Of a stretch of DNA of 57,425 bases, positions 1-44,213 are shown piece after piece. Positions within the stretch are counted from its first letter, which is position 1, and each line of letters starts with the position of its first letter. Made by a program: the position numbers and the translations under genes. Below the pieces are notes generated by a model. It was not told the origin of the DNA. It made no database searches and saw nothing but the letters and a program-made list of their open reading frames with translations. The DNA comes from Nemertoderma westbladi (taxonomy: Eukaryota > Xenacoelomorpha > Nemertodermatida > Nemertodermatidae). The stretch covers positions 1 to 57,425 of the forward strand of contig JAUCBJ010001060.1 of NCBI GenBank assembly GCA_032718475.1, given 5' to 3'.

Positions 1-133
1 GGTATTGTACCATGAAGTCATGTGTTATCTCCAGGCTGATGTTTAGGGCGTGTGTAGCAAACCAGGTCTCACCCCCATATAAAAGTACACTTTCCACTGT
101 GGTTCGAAAGATCTTAGTCTTCAGGTGCCTGGG
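1..133 (-). mobile_element. LINE reverse-transcriptase C-terminal fragment, cut by window edge
   Basis: Read on the minus strand from about 132 to 1 there is an open frame of about 43 codons containing FRTTVESVLLYGGETW. This matches the conserved segment downstream of the RT domain of non-LTR retrotransposons (pattern F-R-x-x-V-x-x-V-L-L-Y-G-x-x-x-W). The same motif occurs in the full LINE at 14211-17252, but the wording here differs, so it is another family or a divergent copy. The element continues off the left edge. Confidence 0.65.
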
Positions 134-470
134 AGAAGTCTGATTTCCAGATGGTATCTATTTTTGATAGAGCTACCCAAGCCTTTGCTCTCCTTACTTC
201 TATGTCATTTTTACTCATGTGTATTTTATAACAATAGTCTTAGGCCTACTGTTATAATAACTTTAAAGTTAACAGGGCCAGGCTATTATTATTGGAAGGA
301 TAATGTTGAATAAATCTCAAACTCCAGTTCCAGCTACAATAAAAAAAATAAATAACTGGAATATTCACTCTCTACTAATTAATTATAATAATTATTATTT
401 TGGTTATATATTATAGAAAGAATTATAAATCAGTTTAGTGAGGTGCCAATTCAGAATGAATTTTGTAAGA

Positions 471-1030
471 ATTCAAAAATTAAAACTGCTAAATTTTGCC
501 TTTGGTTGGGTAATTCTCAAGCTATATTGGTTTTCAAGGTCACTGATCACGATACAACTCGTTAAAAATCATTCGTGGTAACGCAACTATCGTTTTTGGT
601 ACTTGTCTGGTGGGACGAAAAATACAAGTAGCATAAAATTTGAAACGGCAAAAATCAATTTTGGTTCGATTATGATATTTTGAGTGTCATATTCGTAATC
701 AGCATCCCAGAAACCTATATGGTCATAAAAATAAATTTGATTTTGTTGTGATTTTTCATTATCATATTTGTACTAGGCCTATTAGGCCTAGTACAATAGT
801 AATCGTTGTTTTTCGTGCCCAGGGGGGGCACATTCAAAATTTCCAAAAATGTTCTCGAACTTTATATTTGGGTTCTATAAATCGTGAACAGCATCCAATA
901 AAAACCGCTATATAGGCCTACTGTAAATAAATTAATTTTAGTGTGCCAGAAAAGTCTTTTGAAAATTTTAGCACGAATAATACTGGAGATGGGTGCCAGA
1001 AAGGGACCACTGCACGAAAACTAACATTAT
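471..1030. repeat. Left copy of a diverged ~560-bp direct repeat
   Basis: This segment is repeated at 1914-2480. Shared landmarks in the same order are TTTGGTTGGGTAATTCT, AACGCAACTATCGTTTTT, GTGGGACGAAAAATACAAG, GTGTCATATTCGT, GGGCACATTCAAAATTTCC and GGTGCCAGAAAGGGACCAC. Small indels separate the copies, which I judge to be roughly 85% similar by eye. There is no coding potential and no LTR-like TG...CA ends. It is probably a dispersed repeat or an old local duplication. Confidence 0.75.
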
Positions 1031-1281
1031 GTAAATGATGTTTGCTCTGTTGCATAGCCCATTAAATTTTAGGAAAAGTCACTAAATCTCGGTTTTACCA
1101 ATAAACCTGACTCAAAGACACAGATGAATTACAAAATATTTCTAAAGTATTCTATATAGTTTCTCACACAGACAGACTTTTACATTTCCTCTGTCTGCCG
1201 CTAGGTGGTGAATTGTCAGAGCTCCAGTTCACCATGCTTAATTATATTAGGGGATGTTACATCAAGAGGTACGGATTACGA

Positions 1282-1298
1282 GGGGGGGGGGGGGGGGG
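1282..1298. repeat. Poly-G run of 17
   Basis: An uninterrupted G homopolymer in otherwise AT-rich DNA. It is followed by a short GC-rich patch near 1300-1350. Length may be affected by sequencing or assembly error. Confidence 0.9.
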
Positions 1299-1913
1299 CT
1301 CAACAGGGGCAGCTGCTGCCGGGGCCCCGTAAGTTGGAAGGGGCCCGCAGGGAGAAATTTACCGAACATTATCTCACTGATAAAACAACCTCATTTATTT
1401 ATTAATTTCTGACTGATCAATAAATATTTATATCTTACACTCACATATAGCACCATTCATAGACTGATAGGCCATGCCTTATTAGAGAATGCCATTGAAA
1501 CAAAATAGACGTGCCCTTAAGGTTGTGTGCAACCTTCGCTCGCGTCCAACCTTCGCCCATGACCTACTATAAATACCACTCGCCAAGCTGCTGCTGAGCC
1601 CCTAAATGTAGTGGGCAAGTTATTTCTCTTAGATCCCCCCCTGAAACAATTATGTCTAGCGCGTTGAATACTTGGCCCTAACTAAATTTATGTCCCCTTT
1701 CAGATGAGACAACTAAAAACTTTAATAGCTCCAGTAGTTTTCGAGATATGAAGAGTTCCTGGCACCCATACCATATCAACTCCTTTCGGAATTGATAAAA
1801 TTACTCAAAATAAAAATACATCACTCTTCGAAGACTTTTGTATTACCATAGGGCCTACTATGCTTTTTTGGTGTTCTAGTCGAATTCATTATTACAGCAT
1901 TAATCGAAAAGTA

Positions 1914-2480
1914 CAAGTATCAAAAATTTCCAACTGTTAAATTGTACCTTTGGTTGGGTAATTCTGAAGCTATACTGGTTTGTTTCAAGGCCGCTGATAA
2001 CGATACAACTCTTTAAAAATCATTCGTTGTAACGCAACTATCGTTTTTTTGTGTTTATCTAGTGGGACGAAAAATACAAGTAGCATAAAATTTCAAACGG
2101 CAAAAATTTAATTTATTTGGTTAATACGATATTGTTGAGTGTCATATTCGTGATCAGCGTCCCAAAAAACCTATAATATGGTCATAAAATCAATTTGATT
2201 TCAGAGGTGATTTTCATTATCATACTGTATTTCCACTACTTGTTTTTTTTTCGTGCCCCAGAGGGCACATTCAAAATTTCCGAAAATTGTAATCAAAGTT
2301 TTCAAAAAATTTCTTGAATGTTATATTTGACTTCTATAATCGTGATCAGTGTCCAAAAAACTGATCTATACTGCCACTAAATTAATTTTAGTGAGCCATA
2401 ATAACTTTCGAAAATTTTAGCACCACAAATATTGGAGATGGGTGCCAGAAAGGGACCACAGCACGAAAACTAAATGTTAT
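1914..2480. repeat. Right copy of the ~560-bp direct repeat
   Basis: Same order of landmark blocks as 471-1030, with indels. Both copies end in the block GGTGCCAGAAAGGGACCAC followed by GCACGAAAACTAA, so the 3' boundary is sharp while the 5' boundary is blurred. Confidence 0.75.
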
Positions 2481-2548
2481 AAATATTCATTCCAGAACAT
2501 GTAATTATTTAATTTGAGGTGAACCAGTAGTGGGATAAGCAAGGAGTG

Positions 2549-2585
2549 ACACGTTCGTGGGGCCTTCGCGCAGCACGAGGCCCAG
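2549..2585. mobile_element. Terminal remnant of a TIR (MITE-like) element
   Basis: ACACGTTCGTGGGGCC and CGCGCAGCACGA match the left end of the inverted-repeat element at 12869-13149 with few changes. No right end lies nearby, so this is a solo end. Confidence 0.5.
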
Positions 2586-3529
2586 TTATGAGATACAAAT
2601 TAATATCGAGCGACTGTATCACAAAATCAGTATTTAACTTTATAAATTAGTAAAATTTAGAAATTTAACCACACCGCCAATCAATCAAAAAAAGAGGGAC
2701 AGTACGTGTTCAGCCCTTTAAATCTGCACCCCCACCCCACCCCACCACCCCCCCACCCACCCTTCCCACCCACCAATACATAACCGCGACATCTACCACC
2801 CACGGAAGGTAGCACGAACTTATTTCCAATCGCACGTTCAATATGCGAAGCCAGGTGGTTTATAGGAATATAATCTACGCAGTACTAAATACAGTCGATG
2901 CAGTAATGAATGATATTCAAATAATTTATTTAATATACTGTTAATGCCTCTGAAAACTTAGACAATTAAAATACACAGAAATCCCATCAAAAAATAATAA
3001 GCATAATATTTTGAGAAATAAACAATTTTGGATATAAGCCTTCTGCGCAGTGGTAATCTTATTGACTGACAATCATTAAATGAGATCTGTCTATTACCTG
3101 AGACTAAAGTGTAAAGAACACAGACTCTATAGTGTAATAGGAGGTAGGGAATGCAGGTTTCAATCTAGTGGTGGCTAGTTACATACAACCCCCCTCCACT
3201 GGCATTCCCAGCAACTGGCTCCCTTACACACACATCCCCCATCTATGTACCAGCCAACTTGCAAGTTGGCCAATAAATGATCAGTATTTAATAGAATCAA
3301 TTTTTTATGCCGTTTTAATTACTTTAGATCAATTAAAGACACAATTATTAAAGCAAATCACTTGAACTAATTAAAAACTATAATAGAATGGCGTATGTGG
3401 ATTACATCTGTATAATTTTTAATTATAATTATTTAAATCTTATACTGTAAAACAATTAATTTCCTTTAAAAGGCAGGTTGAAAATGGTGTTTTCACCGTA
3501 ATCAACTTAATTAACTAATTAACTGCTAT

Positions 3530-3752
3530 TATCTTAGCTTCTCGAAGGCCACACGGAAATTCTACTTGGAAAATTTCTAAACTTTTGCCAAACAACATGT
3601 GTACCAAGTTTGGATAGATTTCATCAAAGATTGGCCGAGTTATTAACGTTTAAAATTGAACACGACAGAACGACAGAACGACAGAACGACAGGTTGATTA
3701 ATGGTACCACTACGCTAAGGCTCACTCACTTCGTGGCTCGCCCCACATTTAC
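3530..3752. mobile_element. MITE-like remnant of the same TIR family
   Basis: The right part (GCTAAGGCTCACTCACTTCG followed by TGGCTCGCCCCACA) matches the right end of the element at 12869-13149. The interior keeps the phrase TTTCTAAACTTTTG seen in that element. Near 3662-3690 an ACAGAACG(A) unit is repeated three to four times. The left inverted repeat is not evident. Confidence 0.5.
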
Positions 3753-4564
3753 TATGTTACCTCGACTCGGCAACCCAGACATCCAGACTATCGACTCGGC
3801 TACAAACTATGCAGATAGGCATCAGGGAGAAGATAATTTTAACTTACCTTCACACATAGGGTTAAGGTTAGTTGATTATACTGTATTGGTAGTCTGGCTT
3901 GGCTCGCTGCATAGCTGTCTGGTGTAGTAGCCTAGTGGGGGTGAATGTACTGAGATAAGGGGCTTTTCATCCGATTCTAACAATGATAGTGCATTGGATT
4001 TGTACGTTACGTATCAGTGTTTTAATTGCTCACAATCGTATCGTATAATTTATTATTGTAATGTTAATAATATTTTGATTATTTGAATCACTGCGCTGAT
4101 TCTTACGATTGTATATTTTATTTAGTTACTTTGTTTTTTATAATTAAATTAATTAAAGTCTCGCCGGGATATACACAGTACACCTAAATAATAATATACA
4201 CCTACCTAAATATAGAATTGATGTCTTCTGGATGGTATAATTTTAGGAAAAAAAAATTACTAAAATAATAATAATTTGGTAATAATTCCCTAAATACGGG
4301 GAGTTGGTAAAGCGAGGCTACATATTCTGCCTCGGAACCTACCGGTAGGTAGGTCTCACCACATTATCCTTCAGCGTCTCGTTATCGCCATCCTCATCCG
4401 CAATGCCGCTTCCATCCTCGGCAAAAATTTTTATCTTTTTTATTTATATTTATTAAGTGCTTTATAGCGCTTATTTCTGTCTTATAGCCCGTACATATAC
4501 TAATTCGTTTATTGTATTGGCTTTTAAATTCAGCCCTTCTGTAACCTGTGTTTTTGGTGAAGAC

Positions 4565-4690
4565 CTGGTATTCTTCACATGGGGGTAACTGCAAAGTGAA
4601 ATATAACGGCAGAAAGTCTGGTATTCTTCACATGGGGGTAACTGCAAAGTGAAATATAACGGAAGAAAGTCTGGTATTCTTCATATTGGT
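4565..4690. repeat. 53-bp tandem repeat, about 2.4 copies
   Basis: CTGGTATTCTTCACATGGGG begins at 4565 and again at 4618, and the third unit at 4671 is partial. The first two units are almost identical. A single dispersed copy of the start of the unit appears near 44236 (CTGGTATTCTTCACATGGG), so this is part of a dispersed repeat family. Confidence 0.85.
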
Positions 4691-4904
4691 CGATAAGAGT
4701 GCAATGTGATTCCAATGTGTTTTTCCAATATTCTAAAATTTTAAGTTTATTACTTTAATTTTCTACAGTATTTTTATAAGAATTAATCGCGCCCACACCC
4801 AATCCAATCTTTTAAATTAAACTAGGTTAATCTAGGAGGCTTTAAATTAGACTAGGTTAATTTACGGATGTTGTTATCACAAATAGGCAGTTTTTAATTC
4901 TCGG

Positions 4905-5157
4905 AGATGAAATAAAGCTTTATTTCTTTAAATCATATACACATTGAATGGGAGAATCTTTTAGGTTCGTTAAGCCAAGGATTTCCCAAGTTGCAGCTTG
5001 GTTCCCATTTACCGACCAGCCAAGGATTAAAGCCAGGATTAGTTAGGCTAGGCTAGGCATTTCAAGCACCGGGCCCAAATAGTGCCGCCCCATCTAGAGA
5101 TCGAACTAGGGCTTCCTGAATAGAAGCCCAGGAATGTCACCACTAGACCAATCTACT
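4905..5157 (-). mobile_element. tRNA-derived SINE, minus strand
   Basis: On the minus strand from about 5155 there is an A-box-like TGGTCTAGTGGT, an anticodon-arm-like inverted pair (GGGCTTC ... GAAGCCC) and a B-box-like AGTTCGATCTC. These are the spacing and motifs of a tRNA-like pol III promoter. A non-tRNA body of about 180 bp follows and ends in an AT-rich tail containing AATAAA near 4910. This head-body-tail layout is typical of SINEs. It is not a functional tRNA gene, because the acceptor stem does not close. Confidence 0.6.
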
Positions 5158-6446
5158 TATTAGTTATACAGTAATAATTAGTTACTAATTACTATTTAAT
5201 ATATAGGCCTGTAGCGGATACAAAGAGGTCATCGAACTTGAAGGAGGCAAACTGATAGTTTTCGGCTACCAGGCAGACTGCTAGCCCGACTGACGAGGAC
5301 TGACTGAATACATACCGGTCCGCGGGAGAACAGCAGAATAGCAACAAACTGCTGAACTGTCTGCCACACCGCTCCAGTCAGCAAGTATTATTATTATTAT
5401 TATACGTTTCCGTATCAGTTTCCTCTTCCTCAACTATTACTTCGATTTTGTACTATGAATATTTATAAACCCATCATTTAATATAAAAAAAAATTATATT
5501 AAAATCTAAATAAAATGCGGGGTTGGGAGTCCGTCCCCTTTACCCCGACCAGAGCAACAGGGGCACTGCCGCCCTGACACCGCTGGGGCAGCGCCCTCAG
5601 ACTAAAAGATAAACTTCACAATTTGCGCGCACCATCCGCCCCTGGTCGCATCATTATATAGCGCGGTATTAATTACTATAATATAACACCTAGGATTCAA
5701 TTGTCACTACACCTGCTGATTTTAATTAACAAATCATTTTATTAGTCATTGCCAAGAAAACCTCCGGGCAGATTAAGACTGTGATTTAATTACGGTTTAA
5801 CGTTTTCACCAAGTATACAAGAGATAGCGATACAATTAATCCAACTCCAATGAGCTCGGTTCAATGATGCATGCGCCGCTAGGTAATTTAGTTTTTATTA
5901 ACTATTATATTGGCAACAGGTCTGTTTTCTATCGTATGTTATATATAATTGTTTACTACCTTTATCACACCACACATGTTTCGAGCTATAATTCTTATTG
6001 TTTATTGTTTGTACCTTGAAATTCATCCACACCACACTAAACTATTAATTCGCATTAGTAGTATATCTAATAAATTATTCCATGGCTATAACCTCTAAGG
6101 TATGTAAGGTACGTTACAGCAGCAAGATGTTTTCGAATTCCCCATCTCACTGGTCTTTTGTCGCTCAAGTTATAAAATTATCTTTCAATTAAATTTCAAA
6201 ATTAGTTTCAAATCGGCTTGATGTAGTATTTCAGATCTACTTACAGGCATAACATTTTATCTCAAAGATCACACATCTCGCTGCAAGAAAGGTTGCTGGT
6301 GTGAGGGGACTATTTCAATGGAATTATTTAATTAAAAACCTAATAATTACTCTTTAATTAATTATGTTTACTGATTAACTAAAGTAGTTGATACATTAGA
6401 AATTATTAATTTAATTGCTAATATATAAACTGTCACCAAATTAACA

Positions 6447-7863
6447 ATGAGTGGGTCATGTAACCAAGGAGACAGTGAAGATAATCCTGATATATCGAAA
6501 CTATCTTTGAGCCAATTATCACCAGGCAATGGACTACCTGACCTTAAAGATATGAGACTGAAAGATTTAGAGTGTATGTGCACACTTGGTACCGGAACCT
6601 TCGGGCGTGTACTCTTAACTAAACATAAGTCGTCTAACGATTATTTTTACGCCTTGAAAGTTCTTAGCATCAAAGAGGTGCACAGACTCAAACAAGTTTC
6701 TCATGTTTTAAACGAGAAAAAGATATTGGCGGATTTGGACAACCCTTTTATAGTGCGGCTAGTGTGGGCAAGCCATAACGATCGACATCTCTTCATGTTG
6801 TTGGAGTATGTTTTAGGGGGGGAGTTGTTCACATACTTGCGGTCCGCTGGTCGTTTTAACGTGGCCACTGCGATGGTTTACGGGGCTGAGATCGCACTCG
6901 CTTTGGAGTATCTTCACGATCGATTCATCGCCTACCGGGATATGAAACCCGAGAACATCCTCGTAAACTCCGACGGACATCTGAAACTCACAGATTTTGG
7001 TTTTGCTAAAATCGTTAAAGATAAAACGTTTACTCTTTGCGGCACCCCAGAATATTTGGCTCCGGAGATTATACAGAATAAAGGTGAGTCATGCAACATT
7101 AACTTTATCTGTCCTGTCGCAGTAAATCTCTCAGTGACTGAGTTTATGGCATTAAGTGATTCTGAAAGAGTTACTGAGAATCTGCGACCTGCTCGATTTT
7201 TGTACCATAAAGATTTGAGTTTTGTTCAGCTGATAAATGATATTTTAATATAATTTTGTTCAGAAATAGAACAAAATGAGGAAGAACGTCACCGGGGTCG
7301 AACCGGTGACTTCTGACTTAAGTCTTGCACTGCTGCAACATCCTGGCTACACACATCTGTGTTGGCTTAAATGTAAGTAGAAACAAAAACAAAAAGAGTT
7401 GGTACATGTGTTACTGTATACAGAATTTATTTATTATTTTACAGGCCACGGTCGTTCGGTGGACTGGTGGGCCTTCGGAATTCTCCTTTACGAAATGCTC
7501 GTCGGATATCCGCCATTCTACGACGACAACCCGTTCGGAATTTATCAGAAGATTCTCCACGGCAAGATCGATTGGCCGCGACACATGGACTCCGCGGCCA
7601 AAGACCTGATCCGTCGGCTGGTCTCGGCCGATTTGTCTAAACGTCTCGGGAACCTTCGGAACGGAACTAACGATGTTAAGGAACATAAATGGTTTCGCAA
7701 CTTTAACTGGGCAGCGGCTCTCAATAAAAAGGTCCCTCCTCCTGTGATCCCGAGGTTTAGTCACCCTGGGGACTCGAGTAACTTCGAGAGATACGCGGAG
7801 GAGGATTGGAGCCAATGCCCTCCCGGATCCAGAGAACAGATCGAACCATTCGATAATTTCTGA
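6447..7863 (+). CDS. PRKX: PRKX-like cAMP-dependent-type protein kinase catalytic subunit (two coding exons)
   Basis: An AGC-family serine/threonine kinase, closest by recall to PRKX / PKA-C3. Exon 1 is 6447-7083 and exon 2 is 7445-7863, joined by a phase-1 GT-AG intron (AAAG|GTGAGT ... TTTTACAG|GC). The product is 351 aa, near the usual 350-360 for PRKX. Visible motifs are the glycine loop GTGTFG (about residue 49), the VAIK-type lysine in ALKVLS, the catalytic loop YRDMKPEN, DFGFAK, the activation segment TLCGTPEYLAPE with the PKA-type phospho-threonine, the DWWAFG helix-F motif and a C-terminal hydrophobic FDNF end that in PKA-type kinases docks on the N-lobe. The acidic N-terminus before residue 40 is family-variable. 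The start is the first ATG with an upstream in-frame stop region. Nothing looks broken. Known PRKX is cytosolic/nuclear and regulated by PKA R-subunits; that role here is inferred. Confidence 0.93.
7282..7352 (-). mobile_element. tRNA-like SINE head inside the PRKX intron
   Basis: On the minus strand there is an anticodon-arm-like 5-bp stem (GACTT...AAGTC) with a 7-nt loop, followed by a perfect T-arm (ACCGG-TTCGACC-CCGGT). Upstream is TAGCCAGGATG, an A-box-like stretch. The position before the putative anticodon is A rather than T and the acceptor stem does not pair, so I call it a SINE or tRNA-related pseudogene, not a tRNA. Confidence 0.5.
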
Positions 7864-7882
7864 ACGTGTCTTTTTTTTTTTT

Positions 7883-7888
7883 ATTAAA
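7883..7888 (+). promoter_or_regulatory. Candidate poly(A) signal of the PRKX-like gene
   Basis: ATTAAA, the common variant hexamer, sits 20 bases after the stop codon and just after a T-run. It is the nearest candidate for 3' end formation. Confidence 0.4.
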
Positions 7889-8311
7889 TATGTAACTTAT
7901 TGTGTGATAATATTATATTGATTGATCAACGTAGTCAACATTACTTAATTTACAATAACGTACAGTACATTCATCATTATAGCTAATTGAGTATTTTAAT
8001 ACATTGAGGATGTTAAATCTATGTTATATATTAATTAATATTTTCAGTACTTCTTTGTGGGGTTGTTCCCCAATTTTTTTACCTCTCCCCACCCATTTCA
8101 TTTCAACTCTACAGCAGGCCTATAACTCGCCAAGCCTTTCTTTCACATTATCGACTCTCTTGTTTATAAATTCCACTCTCCCTTTGCGCGTTATTCCAAT
8201 TATTCCACCAACCTACACGAATCGCTGTAAGCCTCGAGCCCCATGATGTTTGTAGCTTGGAATTATAATTATTATTATTAAAATCTACATTAAAATTTTG
8301 TACAGACCGCA

Positions 8312-8338
8312 CCCCCCCCCCCCCCCCCCCCCCCCCCC
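8312..8338. repeat. Poly-C run of 27
   Basis: An uninterrupted C homopolymer. Its antisense frame produces a spurious poly-glycine reading frame. Confidence 0.9.
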
Positions 8339-9000
8339 TACTTTCTACTTTCAAAACTTTTAAAGTAAATTTCATAATGAAACGCTTTCCAGCAGTTCAC
8401 ATAATCCTCATATTTGGCATAATGCGTGTACGCAAAACTCAATAAATATTAATTAAACTAATTAATTAACTAATCCTTTCATTGTTCTTACTGATTATCT
8501 CAAAAGGACTTTGACATTTAAAACCCCTTGATGTAGTTGACCTCTCTGTTGTGTGATTTGCCATCTTATCTAGCTACCGGTACCCTACTGCGTGTGTGAT
8601 TTATAAGGAGTGTGGTTTATAAATGATATACTTATTCAATCAACAAGCCCAGTTTAAAGTGATAAATTATTACAGTATACAAACAATACATAGGCCACTG
8701 AGTAATTGTTTACATTCTTCCTCCAAAATAAATAGTATACTGGACTGGACATAACAGTATGATAACATACAGCATTTCTTATTTTTCATAAGTTAGTTTG
8801 TTTCCAAATTTGCTTTACATTATATTATAAATATTAAATTATACATTAAAGTACAATATTACATGTCATATTACTTGATTTTGGGTTAATGTTAGTTAAA
8901 GTGTGGCAACCAATGTGGCACAATGACCGTTTGGCGCAGCCACACTGCTGAAAGAGGGGTGGTGGCGGGGAAGATAAAATAATTTTAGGTGAATTAATAA

Positions 9001-9019
9001 CCCCCCCCCCCCCCCCCCC
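9001..9019. repeat. Poly-C run of 19
   Basis: C homopolymer followed by ACCCTCCCCCT. It is one of several such runs in the window. Confidence 0.9.
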
Positions 9020-9304
9020 ACCCTCCCCCTGTGGCTGCGCCACTGAGACTACGATCGAATTCTATCTATACAAGTCAATGTTCAAATGTTTGTGTCACGG
9101 TCGCGTTCTGTTTACAAAGACCATGTACTACTGTATGTGCTACGGCCACGGTCGTTTGTGTCGCTCATGACACATTAGTTGACACTTCTGCTAACATTAC
9201 CTGGAACAAGTAATAAAGTACAGTAATTATCTGGGACCTCTGTTAAACATGATTACTTAGGGGGCTACCCCTACCTACACATTCTATATGTAAAATGACG
9301 AGTT

Positions 9305-9421
9305 ATGGTGGCCTCAATCACGCTACTAACCGACCAGAAATCCCACGCAACACCACACCTTACGGCTCCATTAACTTCGAGAGTCTATCGTCGTCCTACC
9401 ACTCCAAATATTCCTCAACTG
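9305..9421 (+). CDS. Weak candidate for the GRL first coding exon
   Basis: An ATG-led frame of 39 codons, rich in Thr and Pro (for example YRRPTTPNIPQL), ends at CTG|GTAACG in phase 0. That is the phase needed to join the exon at 11412. The donor is poor (GTAACG), and a better donor 15 nt downstream (GAAG|GTATGT) is in phase 1, which would not fit. There is no homology support. I list it only because the gene needs a start exon here. Confidence 0.18.
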
Positions 9422-11411
9422 GTAACGACTTGGGAAGGTATGTGCAGTGACAACACATCATATTGCTCGTACTGTTACTGGGGTACTGTAGGTACTGTAC
9501 ATCCATGAGTTCAGTATTAAATTTATCGCACTCTCTGAAGGTTACAGTCTGATCGATATTTCTGCTACTGTAGCATGGTTGCTGTCGGTGTCGGTAGGTC
9601 TACCACATACGGGTCAGATAGAGAGGGAAGTCAATTTAACTATTAATATAATTATAACTATTTATTATATTGTGTATAATGTAATGTAGGTCTTTATCTC
9701 TCGCCGGTCCCGAGAAATCCAGAAATTTGACAATAAAATCTACATATTATTATTATTATTGTTATTTTCGTATTAAATTTTGTTATTATTATATGTTATT
9801 TCATAATTAACGCTATTATTGTCGACAACGCTATGTCGACACTTTCAGCACGGTTTCGGCATTCTCTCGGCACGTTTTGGGTTTCGGCACAGTGTCTGAA
9901 CAACATTATGCCGACACAGTCGACACACTGTCGGTACAGTGTAGGCACATAGTTCTCTCAGAAATGGAGAGTCGGATCCTCTGTGATACAGGGAAGAGGT
10001 TTACAGTAGTACAGTATAGTTAATTTATTGTTTGTACATGTAAGTACTGTAACTCTATTAACTCTATAGTATATAATACACGGATTTGTTGGTTCTCATA
10101 GAAACTGGATGTCATGTCGTCAGAATAGTTGCGAGTCACCTTTTAAATGGGAGGAATTAAAGACCGCAACACCTACTACTGCTAGCAGCAGCGAATTCGA
10201 TGGGAGTATGTTGCTTTCTGGTAGAGTGACAGTACGTTATCCTAGACCCACAGTTGCAAATCATATCTCCTGAAAATTGATATTTTTATCATCTCAATAA
10301 CTGTGTTGTTATTCTTGAATCCATTTAAAGTAGGGGAGGGGGGACTATTGAATTGTCTCTAAAAGGTTTGGAATCCGTATGATACAAGTAAAACCGCTGC
10401 AATATTATGTTGTTTCCTCGAGATGAATTTTCGCAGCAGCAGCGCATGGCGACTCTTTCTTTTCTGTAGAATAAGCGCAGAATCAGACTGGTCGAGCAGC
10501 GCCATGATAATTTTCGGTATACTGTAGGCTATAAAATAAGTCCGTGAACATTTTTTTTGGGCATTAAAGATTAATGTACTGATTTTCGAATGGAACTACA
10601 CCCTACACACGCTGTGTTAGGAAATTCTGATACGTGTTAAGATAATAAAGATCAACGCTGGGCGCGCTGGCGACGTCCCTTTCACTTAATTTATTTCCCT
10701 TCGTTTTCAATTCGATATTTATTTTAGTTCATTAAATGTTAACTGAAACTGAATCGAATCATTAAACTGTTCCGATACATTTACTGTAACTGTAAAGTTT
10801 GCTAACACTCATTTCCCTCAGGGCTGTAAATCAATATCCCATATCAAACGAATGTTTCAATTCTTCTTGTACAAACGAGGAAAGTTATGTTTCTTTGGGC
10901 CCATCAAATAGAATTGAGGTTAGTCAAATAGAAATCAGTAATTTGTTTACATTTACAGCATGTTAAATCATCCCTGTAAGTTAGTTAGGTCCGCGTAACG
11001 AGACATCTAGTATTCACTCCTTTGTTGTTGTTGTTGGGGTTGTGGTTGGTGGTGTTGTTGTTATTTACCAGTTGGGTTTTGGTTTTAAGGCTTCATACGG
11101 CGCAGGGGCGAGAGCGTGGGACATGGAATCTCTAGGTACCGAGTTCAATCCCACTTTCCCTGTGTTTTTGGTTGTTCTAAATCATCCCTATTGTCGGTTA
11201 GTTGTATTTGTTTACAGTTGTTTTACCCAGTGGTTCGAGCATTATTGATTATGTTATGCTGCTTCTGAGCATTATTGATTATTCACTCTAAAAGTTAAAA
11301 TTGAACATGACAATTCAAGATACAGCAAGCCTACAATTAATTTGTTTCCTAATGTTTAATTATTAACTACAGTAGTACTGTAACTCCTTTGTTTTCTTTG
11401 TTCTAACTCAG

Positions 11412-44174
<32,763 letters not shown>

Positions 44175-44207
44175 AGACCTCGAATTGATCCTCATATATA
44201 AAATTCC

Positions 44208-44213
44208 AATAAA
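44208..44213 (+). promoter_or_regulatory. Poly(A) signal of GRL terminal exon
   Basis: Canonical AATAAA 33 bases downstream of the TAA, in the context TTCCAATAAAGAG. It supports 44052-44174 being a true last exon. Confidence 0.55.

Larger units (their letters stand above)
134..6446. other. Repeat-rich non-coding region upstream of the PRKX-like gene
   Basis: No convincing host gene is visible on either strand. Open frames are short, AT-driven and lack family motifs or a splice-phase partner. The stretch holds a diverged 560-bp direct repeat, a poly-G run, two MITE remnants, a 53-bp tandem repeat and a tRNA-like SINE, each listed separately. The remainder is AT-rich DNA with simple TTA/ATT runs (for example near 5390) and a C-rich CCCCACC tract near 2730-2775. 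Confidence 0.6.
7864..11411. other. Non-coding region between PRKX-like gene and first recognised GRL exon
   Basis: AT-rich DNA with two poly-C runs (8312-8338, 9001-9019), TTA/ATT microsatellites near 8260 and 9740, and a GTT run near 11020. The missing first exon(s) of the GRL gene should lie here. The only weak candidate I found is listed at 9305-9421. Nothing else is supported. Confidence 0.5.

Noticed and set aside
3610-3927. 105-codon frame
   Set aside because: Runs through the MITE remnant and an ACAGAACGA microsatellite; no family features.
7085-7253. Read-through extension of the kinase first exon
   Set aside because: Continues past a perfect GTGAGT donor into sequence without kinase features, while the exon at 7445 resumes the kinase domain in the right phase.
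8148-8375. Poly-glycine protein frame
   Set aside because: Created by the poly-C run at 8312-8338.
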